From NCBI GenBank assembly GCA_964387495.1, contig CAYLXB010000053.1, forward strand, positions 1-24,565: a stretch of 24,565 bases of DNA, given 5' to 3'. Source of the DNA: DSXF01 sp964387495. GTDB taxonomy: Bacteria > Chloroflexota > Anaerolineae > Anaerolineales > Villigracilaceae. The notes under the pieces were generated by a model, which was not told where the DNA came from, ran no database searches, and saw nothing but the letters and a program-made list of their open reading frames with translations. Numbering within the stretch: the first letter of the stretch is position 1; each line of letters begins with the position of its first letter. The position numbers were made by a program, and so were the translations under genes. Shown here one piece after another: positions 1 through 6,400 of this stretch.

Positions 1-109
1 TCTCCCCTTCGTCAAGCGTCATCGAGATGCCGTTGACAGCATGCACCATCCCATCTCGCGTCTTAAAATGGGTCTTCAGGTCCTGCACATTCAATAATTG
101 ATTGGGCAT
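1..109 (-). CDS. Peptide-type ABC transporter ATP-binding protein, N-terminus only
   Basis: Reading the reverse strand from the ATG at 109-107 gives 36 codons that run off the left edge of the window: MPNQLLNVQDLKTHFKTRDG and onward through VHAVNGISMTLDEGE. The pattern LLxVxDLxTHF...RDGxVxAVxGISxxLxxGE is typical of the first strands of DppD/OppD-type ATPases, which power uptake of di- and oligopeptides (sometimes sugars) from the cytoplasmic side of the membrane. The Walker A motif would lie just beyond the visible part. A Shine-Dalgarno-like AGAGGAT sits a few bases upstream of the ATG. Only the N-terminus is seen, so the substrate cannot be told; another ABC ATPase subfamily is possible but less likely. 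Confidence 0.72.
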   Translation of the reverse strand, partial: MPNQLLNVQDLKTHFKTRDGMVHAVNGISMTLDEGE

Positions 110-126
110 TGATTTTCATCCTCTGC

Positions 127-155
127 ATGATAATTAGCAAAAAAGATTGCCGCAA
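127..155 (-). promoter_or_regulatory. Possible sigma-70 promoter for the ABC ATPase gene
   Basis: On the reverse strand TTGCGG (155-150) and TATCAT (132-127) are separated by 17 bases, a usable -35/-10 pair. The expected transcription start would fall about 11 bases from the ATG and within the Shine-Dalgarno-like sequence, so the placement is not fully comfortable. An alternative -10 (TAATTA) lies slightly upstream. Low confidence. Confidence 0.3.
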
Positions 156-243
156 AAAAGGCTAACCTTTCAGGCTGCTGTTTGCAAGGACTCGCATAGC
201 GGATTGATTATACCTGATTTTATTTCACAGTCAAATATCGCAA

Positions 244-274
244 TGTCATTTGTCACCGAAAACGACATGACAAA
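244..274. repeat. Inverted repeat with TGTCA half-sites
   Basis: TTTGTCA (249-255) and TGACAAA (268-274) form a perfect 7-bp inverted repeat around a 12-base spacer, and another TGTCA lies at 244-248. The half-site resembles the outer part of the 16-bp palindrome over the mscL -35 box about 110 bp downstream. It could be an auxiliary operator. The rest of the 110-454 spacer has no convincing coding region. Confidence 0.35.
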
Positions 275-377
275 AGAAATATATCCAGACATTTTTTCGA
301 AATATCGGCCCCGGCTGCATCCACCGGGAACCATTCACAAGTATTCTTCATTCAGTGTATATCAAATGACCGGCACT

Positions 378-393
378 TGTCAACGCGTTGACA
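378..393. promoter_or_regulatory. 16-bp perfect palindrome, candidate operator
   Basis: TGTCAACGCGTTGACA reads the same on both strands. Its last six bases are the -35 hexamer of the mscL promoter, so a bound dimer would block RNA polymerase. Length, symmetry and position are those of an operator for a dimeric helix-turn-helix repressor (LacI-, TetR- or MarR-like). The regulator is not encoded nearby. Confidence 0.55.
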
Positions 394-416
394 GGCATCT
401 TTCGTAACGGTACAAT
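388..416 (+). promoter_or_regulatory. Near-consensus sigma-70 promoter of mscL
   Basis: TTGACA (388-393), a 17-base spacer and TACAAT (411-416) match the consensus at 11 of 12 positions. The predicted start near 423 leaves a leader of about 30 bases with the Shine-Dalgarno sequence GGGAGG (443-448) seven bases before the mscL ATG. Confidence 0.75.
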
Positions 417-454
417 CAAGGCGTTCGTGATAACTTTGCACCGGGAGGCATACA

Positions 455-850
455 ATGTTAAAAGAATTCAAGGCATTCGTCATGCGCGGCAATGTACTCG
501 ACCTGGCAGTCGGCGTGATCATTGGCGGCGCCTTTGGCAAGATCATCGGTTCTCTGGTAAACGACATCCTCATGCCATTGGTCGGCCTGATTTTGGGTGG
601 CATCAATTTTGCTGAACAATCGTTCAAAGTGGGTGAGGCGCTGGTGAAATGGGGCGCCTTTGTCCAGGCGATCATTGATTTCATCCTCATCGCTTTTGTC
701 ATCTTCTTGATCGTCAAAGCAGCCAATTCGGCCAGGAAAAAGGAAGAAGCGGCTCCCGCTGAACCGACCACGAAGGAATGCCCACACTGTTTCACGGCCA
801 TCCCGATCAAGGCCACCCGCTGCCCGAACTGCACTTCGGAACTCAAGTAA
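455..850 (+). CDS. mscL: Large-conductance mechanosensitive channel MscL with C-terminal zinc ribbon
   Basis: This 131-residue protein forms a pentameric membrane pore that opens under membrane tension and releases solutes on osmotic downshock. The N-terminal helix (MLKEFKAFVMRGNVLDLAVG) and the pore-lining first membrane segment (about 16-45, with GVIIGGAFGKII) are classic MscL. The second segment lies at about 68-90. The usual cytoplasmic C-terminal helix (EEVLLxEIRDLL in E. coli-type proteins) is missing. After a short charged/Ala-Pro linker there is instead CPHC (109-112) and CPNC (123-126), a four-cysteine zinc-ribbon pattern. The start is fixed by GGGAGG at 443-448. It has its own strong promoter and a hairpin downstream, so it is probably a single-gene unit. 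Confidence 0.95.
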   Translation: MLKEFKAFVMRGNVLDLAVGVIIGGAFGKIIGSLVNDILMPLVGLILGGINFAEQSFKVGEALVKWGAFVQAIIDFILIAFVIFLIVKAANSARKKEEAAPAEPTTKECPHCFTAIPIKATRCPNCTSELK

Positions 851-872
851 GCAACGATCAGGAGGCGCGGTT

Positions 873-907
873 CAGGAATGGGCCCTTACCCGCCGGCCCC
901 ATTCCTG
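873..907 (+). terminator. Stem-loop between mscL and the helicase gene
   Basis: CAGGAATGGG (873-882) pairs perfectly with CCCATTCCTG (898-907). Two further pairs are possible inside, beyond a bulged base. No T-run follows, so it may be a weak or factor-assisted terminator or an mRNA-stabilising end rather than a true intrinsic terminator. Confidence 0.4.
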
Positions 908-926
908 CCTCGTACCTATCAATCTC

Positions 927-3107
927 ATGGATTTTCTCGACCAACTCAACCCCCAGCAGCGCCAGGCCGTAACGGCTGGCGCCGGTCCGATTCTGGTGTT
1001 GGCAGGCCCTGGCTCGGGCAAGACCCGGGTGCTCACCCAGCGCATTGCCTACCTGATCGCCTGCCAGGGTATTCGCCCCTATAACATCCTGGCAGTTACA
1101 TTCACCAACAAGGCCGCCCGGGAAATGCAGGCGCGCGTCACGCACCTGCTCGGCGAGGAGGCAACGCGCGGCATGCTGCTGGGAACCTTCCATGCCAACT
1201 GCGCCCGCATCCTGCGCCGGGAAGCCGAGAAACTGCCTTTTTCATCGAACTTTGTCATTTATGATGCGGATGACCAGATTTCCGTCGTCAAAGCCGTCAT
1301 TCGCGAACTCAATATAAATGACAAGCTCTACCGGGCGCCCAGCGTCCATGCCGCCATCTCGCGTGCAAAGAACGAACTGGTGGATGTGGAAAGCTTCCCC
1401 ATTAACACCTATCGGGACGAGGTGGTCAAACGCATCTTTGCCGGCTACCGGCAGCGCCTGTTGGCCGCCAACGCACTCGACTTCGATGATCTCCTCTTGT
1501 GGACAGCACAACTGCTGGAAACCCAGCCCGACGTGTGCGAAAAATATGCCCGCCGCTTCCAGCACATTCTGGTGGACGAATTCCAAGATACCAATCAGGC
1601 CCAGTATGTGCTCATCAAACACCTCGCCTCCGTACACCGCAACGTGTTTTGCGTTGGAGACCCGGATCAGAGTGTATATCGCTGGCGGGGTGCAGACTAC
1701 CGCAACGTCCAGCGCTTCGAGCAGGACTTTCCCACCCACCAGGTCATCCTGCTCGAGCAGAATTATCGCTCGCGCCAGAATATTCTGAACACAGCCATGG
1801 CCGTGATTGACCGTGCCCCTCACCGCACCCGGAAACGCCTCTTCACCGAACGCGGCCAGGGCGAGAAGGCGGTTTACTTCGAAGCCGGCGATGACTACGC
1901 CGAAGCCGCATTCGTCGTTGACACCATTGCACAACTGGTTGCCAGCAAGCAGTTCGAACCCGGCGCATGTGCCGTAACCTACCGCACCAATGCCCAATCC
2001 CGTCTCTTGGAAGAAGCCTTCCTGCAGGCCCGCCTCCCTTACCGGCTGGTGGGCGCACAGCGCTTCTACGGACGGCGTGAAGTTAAAGATGTAATCGCCT
2101 GCCTGCGCCTGATCCATAACCCCGCGGACGAGATCAGCCTGGACCGGATCATCAATGTCCCACCGCGTGGGGTGGGCGAAAAGACCCTCCTGGCATTGCA
2201 TACGACAGCCCGCCAGGCCGGCTCCACCCCCGGCGCAGTGCTGATTGACCTTGCACGTGGTTCAGACTCGCCTTTCTGGCCCTCGTTCAGTGGGCGTGCC
2301 GCTCTGCCCCTGGCCGACTTCGGAGGCCTCCTTGCAGCCTGGCGGCAGGCAGCCTCAATCCTGACGGTCAGTGAACTGTTCGACCGGGTCCTGAATGATA
2401 TCAATTACAAAGAATACATTAACGACCAGAGTGAAGAAGGTCAGGATCGCTGGGAAAACGTCCAGGAACTGCGCCGCCTGGCGATCGAATACGACACCCG
2501 TTTACTGGAGGACTTTCTGGAAAACGTGGCCCTCGTCTCTGACCAGGACACGCTCAGCGACAGTCAGAACGCCCCCACGCTGCTTACCCTGCATGCCGCC
2601 AAAGGCCTCGAGTTCGGTGTTGTCTTCATTGTCGGGTTGGATGATGGCATCCTGCCGCACAGCCGCTCTTACGATGACCCGGAACAGATGGAAGAGGAGC
2701 GCCGGCTGTTCTATGTGGGGATCACACGCGCCAAGGACAAGCTTTATCTGGTGCGTGCCATGCAGCGCGGCGGGCGCGGTTACGCCGAACCGACAGAGCC
2801 ATCCCGTTTTCTGGAAGACATCCCGGCAGAACTTTTGAACGGCCGCTCCCGGCTTGGCCGCGGAACCGGCAACAGGTCCCAGTCCCATGCCAGCCGGATG
2901 CAGTGGGCCAGCCCTTCCCGGCCTGCTTCCGCTCCCATCAGAGAAGCCCGCTTTCGCGCCGGCATGCGCGTCCGTCACCCCGTCTGGGGCGAAGGCATTG
3001 TCCTGGACAGCCGCATTCAAGCGGATGACGAAACGGTGGATGTCGTCTTCGAGAGCGTCGGCATCAAGCGCCTGGCCGCATCCCTGGCAAACCTGACGGT
3101 ATTGTGA
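927..3107 (+). CDS. pcrA: UvrD/PcrA/Rep-family ATP-dependent DNA helicase
   Basis: A 726-residue superfamily 1A helicase that moves 3' to 5' on single-stranded DNA and acts in nucleotide-excision repair, replication restart and clearing of proteins from DNA. Motifs in order: Q-motif LNPQQRQAV (7-15); Walker A AGPGSGKT with Lys32; motif II VDEFQDTN with Asp217-Glu218; QNYRS; the motif V/VI region LHAAKGLEF and EEERRLFYVGITRAK. Residues from about 668 (RAGMRVRHPVWGEGIV) match the C-terminal Tudor-like domain of PcrA that contacts RNA polymerase, which favours PcrA over Rep. Length is normal. No Shine-Dalgarno sequence or clear -10 is seen before the ATG, yet the N-terminus aligns well to the family. 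Confidence 0.95.
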   Translation: MDFLDQLNPQQRQAVTAGAGPILVLAGPGSGKTRVLTQRIAYLIACQGIRPYNILAVTFTNKAAREMQARVTHLLGEEATRGMLLGTFHANCARILRREAEKLPFSSNFVIYDADDQISVVKAVIRELNINDKLYRAPSVHAAISRAKNELVDVESFPINTYRDEVVKRIFAGYRQRLLAANALDFDDLLLWTAQLLETQPDVCEKYARRFQHILVDEFQDTNQAQYVLIKHLASVHRNVFCVGDPDQSVYRWRGADYRNVQRFEQDFPTHQVILLEQNYRSRQNILNTAMAVIDRAPHRTRKRLFTERGQGEKAVYFEAGDDYAEAAFVVDTIAQLVASKQFEPGACAVTYRTNAQSRLLEEAFLQARLPYRLVGAQRFYGRREVKDVIACLRLIHNPADEISLDRIINVPPRGVGEKTLLALHTTARQAGSTPGAVLIDLARGSDSPFWPSFSGRAALPLADFGGLLAAWRQAASILTVSELFDRVLNDINYKEYINDQSEEGQDRWENVQELRRLAIEYDTRLLEDFLENVALVSDQDTLSDSQNAPTLLTLHAAKGLEFGVVFIVGLDDGILPHSRSYDDPEQMEEERRLFYVGITRAKDKLYLVRAMQRGGRGYAEPTEPSRFLEDIPAELLNGRSRLGRGTGNRSQSHASRMQWASPSRPASAPIREARFRAGMRVRHPVWGEGIVLDSRIQADDETVDVVFESVGIKRLAASLANLTVL

Positions 3108-3143
3108 GCCTTTTTTATCCCGTTTTTATGCAACACGTTTGCG

Positions 3144-3177
3144 TTAGGGTAAAATATAGTGCATTCTTTCACAGGAG
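3144..3177 (+). promoter_or_regulatory. -10 region and ribosome binding site of the NDP-sugar pyrophosphorylase gene
   Basis: TTAGGGTAAAAT (3144-3155) contains a -10-like TAAAAT. The same 12-mer occurs in front of msrP on the other strand, and TAAAATATAG (3150-3159) recurs in front of the response regulator gene. No good -35 is visible. AGGAG at 3173-3177 precedes the ATG at 3181 by three bases. Confidence 0.4.
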
Positions 3178-3180
3178 CAA

Positions 3181-4206
3181 ATGGTGGCTGATACTCTGAA
3201 AATCGTCGTTCCAATGGCCGGACTGGGCACGCGCATGCGCCCGCAGACATGGAGCAAACCGAAACCGCTCGTTTCATTGGCGGGTAAAACCGGTCTCGAA
3301 CACCTGCTGGATACCTTCGATACAGTGCCCGACCCCGCAAACACGGAATTCGTTTTTATTGTCGGATATTTGGGCGACCAGGTTAAACCTTTCATGGACG
3401 CCAATTTTCCACATCTCAAAGTACATTACGTCACCCAGGCTGAGATGAAGGGACAATCCCACGCCATTTGGCTGGCGCGCGAATACCTGCATGGGCCGCT
3501 GGTGATCGTTTACTCGGATACGCTCATAGAAACGGACTTCAACTTCCTCAAGGGTGAAACCCTGGACGGCGTGGCCTGGGTAAAATCTGTGCCGGATCCA
3601 CGCCGCTTTGGCGTGGCCGAAGCGGATGGCAGCGGCCGCGTGATACGCCTGGTCGAGAAACCGCAATCACTGGAGAACAACCTGGCCCTGGTTGGCTGTT
3701 ATTATTTCAGGGATGCCAAAGAACTGATCGGCGCCATTGAAGAGCAAATGGAAAAGAAGATCCAACTCAAAGGTGAATTCTTCCTGGCAGATGCGGTGAA
3801 CATCCTGCTCGAACGCGGAGCAAAATTCCGCACCCAGAAAGTGGCAGTCTGGTTGGATGCCGGCACGATTGAAGCCACGTTGGAAACGAATCGCTATCTT
3901 CTGGAACACGGCCGTGAGAACTCGGCCGCCCATGTTGACGAGGGAGTTGAGATTATCCGGCCGGTCTTCATCCATCCAACGGCCCATGTTGAGCACTCCA
4001 GGATCGGTCCGCACGTATCCATAGGCCCGGACTGCCGGATCTATGGCAGCCATCTGGAGAACAGCATCCTGGAAAATGGAGCCCTGGTGGAAGGAGTATC
4101 ATTGACCAAATCGTTTATCGGCCGGAGAGCCCAGGTGATCGGGCAGGGCGCCACAGAAGCCGCTTGTGCGCTCAATCTTGGAGACGACTCCAGCGTTATT
4201 CTCTAG
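3181..4206 (+). CDS. Sugar-1-phosphate nucleotidylyltransferase with left-handed beta-helix domain
   Basis: A 341-residue cytoplasmic enzyme that joins a sugar 1-phosphate to an NTP to give an NDP-sugar and pyrophosphate, feeding polysaccharide or glycolipid synthesis. The nucleotide-binding signature MAGLGTRMRP followed by KPKPLV lies at 12-30. VEKPQ (about 160) and WLDAGTIEATLETNRYLL (about 223-240) are the other hallmarks of the RmlA/GalU-like fold. Residues about 260-330 carry hexapeptide-repeat character (FIHPTAHVEHSRIGPHVSIG), as in long-form thymidylyltransferases and GlmU-like proteins. Sugar and nucleotide specificity cannot be read from the sequence. AGGAG lies upstream of the start, and a strong terminator begins in the stop codon. 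Confidence 0.85.
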   Translation: MVADTLKIVVPMAGLGTRMRPQTWSKPKPLVSLAGKTGLEHLLDTFDTVPDPANTEFVFIVGYLGDQVKPFMDANFPHLKVHYVTQAEMKGQSHAIWLAREYLHGPLVIVYSDTLIETDFNFLKGETLDGVAWVKSVPDPRRFGVAEADGSGRVIRLVEKPQSLENNLALVGCYYFRDAKELIGAIEEQMEKKIQLKGEFFLADAVNILLERGAKFRTQKVAVWLDAGTIEATLETNRYLLEHGRENSAAHVDEGVEIIRPVFIHPTAHVEHSRIGPHVSIGPDCRIYGSHLENSILENGALVEGVSLTKSFIGRRAQVIGQGATEAACALNLGDDSSVIL

Positions 4207-4232
4207 AGGCGCTTTTCAGCGCCTCTATTTTT
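4204..4232 (+). terminator. Rho-independent terminator overlapping the stop codon
   Basis: TAGAGGCGC (4204-4212) pairs perfectly with GCGCCTCTA (4219-4227) around the loop TTTTCA, followed by TTTTT (4228-4232). The stem starts in the TAG stop of the pyrophosphorylase gene. Confidence 0.85.
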
Positions 4233-4237
4233 GCACC

Positions 4238-4450
4238 ATGACCCCTGATGTCGAGTGTCACTCCGGGTTTGCCTACCCTGAACGGCCGGTAGCCATGCAA
4301 TGGCAGGGCAGGCGCTTGGAGATTCAGTCAGTATTGTTCAGTTGGCGCTCCCCTGAAGCCATACACTTCCGGGTGCACGCCGATGACGGCCAGGAGTATG
4401 AATTGGCCTATTACGAGGCTGACGACGACTGGCATATTCAACCAAACTAA
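4238..4450 (+). CDS. Small DUF6504-like protein
   Basis: A 70-residue acidic protein of unknown function. The pattern RPVAMQWQGRRLEI...VLFSWRSPE..HFRVHADDGQEYELAYYEADDDWHI resembles the small domain I know as DUF6504 (an RP-x-x-W-x-G start, a WR-P centre, FRV...G..YEL..., and a final W). This is recognition from memory, not a search. The ATG at 4238 is chosen because an earlier in-frame ATG (4166) would run through the preceding gene end and the terminator. The start lacks a Shine-Dalgarno sequence and lies six bases after the -10-like TATTTT inside the terminator T-run. The stop overlaps the Shine-Dalgarno sequence of the aminotransferase gene, so the two are probably translationally coupled. 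Confidence 0.65.
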   Translation: MTPDVECHSGFAYPERPVAMQWQGRRLEIQSVLFSWRSPEAIHFRVHADDGQEYELAYYEADDDWHIQPN

Positions 4451-4459
4451 GGAGGTTCC

Positions 4460-5638
4460 ATGCAAGAAGTCGGAGACGTTAGACACCTTTCCAAGCGCGT
4501 GGCGGGGTTGAAGCCTTCAGGCATCCGCAAGTTTTTCGATATTGCGGCCACCATGAAGGATGTCATCTCACTGGGCATCGGCGAACCGGATTTCACCACG
4601 CCCAAGCCCATTTTGGATGCCGGCATCCAATCGCTGAAAAATGGCGAGACCCACTACACATCCAACGCCGGTAAACTGGAATTGCGCCAGGCCATTGCCA
4701 AGAATTTGGAACATCGCTACGGGGTCAGCTATGACCCTGTAAACGAAATCATCGTCACGGTAGGCGTCTCGGAGGCGCTCTACCTCACCATGACCGCCCT
4801 GCTCGATCCTGGCGACGAAGTCATCATCCCCACGCCGTGCTTCGTCTCATATCAAGCCGAGGTGATTCTGGCCGGTGGTGTGCCGGTGGAGATCCCAACC
4901 CGCATCGAGGATAATTTCCAGGTGGATCCCGCCCGCATCCAGGCAGCCATTACCCCCCGCACCAAGGTCATCTTCGTGGGGTATCCCAGCAATCCCACCG
5001 GTGCGGTGGCCGAACGCGAGCGGCTGATCGAGATTGCAAAGATCGCCGAACATAACGATCTGATACTGGTCTCGGACGAAATTTACGACCGGCTGGTCTA
5101 TGATTTCCAGCATGTCTGTGTGCCCAGCCTGGGCGAAAGCATTAAACGCCGCACGATTCTGCTGGGCGGCTTCTCGAAGAGTCATGCCATGACCGGCTGG
5201 CGTATCGGCTATGCGGCCGCCCCTGCGGAATTCACCAAAGGGATGGTGCGCATCCACCAGTACACGATCATGTCCGCCCCCACAACTGCCCAGGATGCTG
5301 CCATCGAAGGCCTTAAGAACGGCGAGCCGCATGTGCAGGAAATGGTGAAAGAATACGATCGCCGCCGCCGCCTGATCGTTGACGGCCTCAACCGGCTCGG
5401 CTTGACCACCTTTGAGCCGCGCGGCGCCTTCTATGCCTTCCCCCGGATTGGCGCTTCGGGCATGGATGACGAGACCTTTGCCGAAAAACTCCTGCGTGAA
5501 GAACACGTGGCCGTGGTGCCGGGCAATGCTTTCGGCCCCGGCGGGGAGGGATTCGTGCGCGCCTGCTATGCCACCGCCTACGAGCAAATTGAAGAGGCCC
5601 TGCACCGCATGGAACGGTTCATGCAGCGCTACGGCTAG
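4460..5638 (+). CDS. PLP-dependent class I/II aminotransferase
   Basis: A 392-residue fold-type I aminotransferase, cytoplasmic, which transfers amino groups between an amino acid and a 2-oxo acid. Visible signatures are LGIGEPDFTTP (38-48), HYTSNAGKLELRQAIA, the cofactor-site NPTG in YPSNPTG, SDEIYDRLVY with the Asp that contacts the pyridine nitrogen, the Schiff-base Lys240 in GGFSKSHAMTGWRIGY, and the carboxylate-binding Arg in GFVRACYA near the C-terminus. It belongs to the aspartate/aromatic aminotransferase group (subgroup I-gamma style); the precise substrate is open. Start: AAGGAGG at 4449-4455 overlaps the stop codon of the small upstream gene. A strong terminator follows. Confidence 0.92.
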   Translation: MQEVGDVRHLSKRVAGLKPSGIRKFFDIAATMKDVISLGIGEPDFTTPKPILDAGIQSLKNGETHYTSNAGKLELRQAIAKNLEHRYGVSYDPVNEIIVTVGVSEALYLTMTALLDPGDEVIIPTPCFVSYQAEVILAGGVPVEIPTRIEDNFQVDPARIQAAITPRTKVIFVGYPSNPTGAVAERERLIEIAKIAEHNDLILVSDEIYDRLVYDFQHVCVPSLGESIKRRTILLGGFSKSHAMTGWRIGYAAAPAEFTKGMVRIHQYTIMSAPTTAQDAAIEGLKNGEPHVQEMVKEYDRRRRLIVDGLNRLGLTTFEPRGAFYAFPRIGASGMDDETFAEKLLREEHVAVVPGNAFGPGGEGFVRACYATAYEQIEEALHRMERFMQRYG

Positions 5639-5662
5639 GCAGGTTTTCCCCGGTTAATTGTG

Positions 5663-5695
5663 AAGTGACGCGGATACCCCCGCGTCACTTTTTTT
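5663..5695 (+). terminator. Rho-independent terminator after the aminotransferase gene
   Basis: AAGTGACGCGG (5663-5673) and CCGCGTCACTT (5680-5690) form a perfect 11-bp stem with a six-base loop (ATACCC), and the T-run extends to 5695. Confidence 0.92.
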
Positions 5696-5758
5696 GGCAT
5701 AATGTGCCAATTTCGTGGCAATTGGCCCTCCAGCCCCAACGAACTGGAAAATTTGTAT

Positions 5759-5764
5759 TAAAAT
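5759..5764 (+). promoter_or_regulatory. -10 box adjacent to the response regulator start codon
   Basis: TAAAAT ends six bases before the ATG at 5771, so transcription would begin at or next to the start codon and the mRNA would lack a leader. No Shine-Dalgarno sequence and no clear -35 are present. The strong terminator at 5663-5695 means this gene needs its own promoter. Confidence 0.45.
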
Positions 5765-5770
5765 ATAGGC

Positions 5771-6400
5771 ATGAGTATCCCTTATGGTCCCCTGCTGGTT
5801 GTCGAAGACGTTCCCAACGTCCGCGAACTGCTTGAAGTAACGTTGCGGTTCAAAGGCTATCCCGTCGTGACTGCGCGCAACGGCCAGGAAGCGCTGGAAA
5901 AGATCCAGGTTGAGCGGCCGGCCCTTGTGATCACGGACATCCTGATGCCCAAACTGGATGGCTTTGCTTTCGTCCAGCGCCTGCGCACCGACCCCAAGAC
6001 GCGCGATATCCCTGTCATCTTTCTCTCTGCCACGTACGTCACGCCTGAAGACAAGTCCTTCGCCATGAGTCTGGGAGCCGCGCGCTTTTTGGAAAAGCCG
6101 ATCGACACCGAAGAATTCCTGCTCACGATCGCGGAACTGCTCACCCTGGGCATTCCCACCCGCCCCCAGCCGCTGGACGAAAAGACGTTTTACAGTGGCT
6201 ACCGCGAGCGCCTGGAAAACAAATTGCGCTACAAGAATACCCAGATCGGCCGCACCGAGCGCCTGCTCCAGACTCTGCCCGAGAGTCAGCGCCCGGCTTT
6301 CAAGGCCTTGCTCGAACAAGCCGTGAACGACCGCAATGAAATCCAGGCCGAACTCGACCAGATCCACAAAATCCTCGCAGAATTCGAAGACACCCAATGA
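5771..6400 (+). CDS. Response regulator with C-terminal helical extension
   Basis: A 209-residue protein. Residues 7-122 are a CheY-like receiver with the acidic pair Glu12-Asp13, the phospho-acceptor Asp56 (in ITDILMP), the switch Ser86 region (FLSATY) and the conserved Lys109 (EKPID). Instead of a DNA-binding domain, residues about 140-209 are charged and helical (RERLENKLRYKNTQIGRTER; later EQAVNDRNEIQAELDQIHKI), probably a coiled coil for dimerisation or partner binding. No histidine kinase is adjacent. The gene overlaps the next one by four bases (ATGA), so the two are co-translated. The output is unknown. Confidence 0.88.
   Translation: MSIPYGPLLVVEDVPNVRELLEVTLRFKGYPVVTARNGQEALEKIQVERPALVITDILMPKLDGFAFVQRLRTDPKTRDIPVIFLSATYVTPEDKSFAMSLGAARFLEKPIDTEEFLLTIAELLTLGIPTRPQPLDEKTFYSGYRERLENKLRYKNTQIGRTERLLQTLPESQRPAFKALLEQAVNDRNEIQAELDQIHKILAEFEDTQ

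Noticed and set aside
147..407. 86-codon open frame on the + strand in the spacer before mscL
   Set aside because: It runs across the mscL operator and -35 box, has no ribosome binding site, and its translation shows no recognisable domain pattern.
1242..2201. 319-codon - strand frame within the helicase gene
   Set aside because: Shadow frame opposite a helicase gene with all motifs intact.
4166..4237. Upstream in-frame extension of the small DUF6504-like gene
   Set aside because: It would overlap the pyrophosphorylase gene and be translated through the terminator stem; family-like sequence begins only after 4238.
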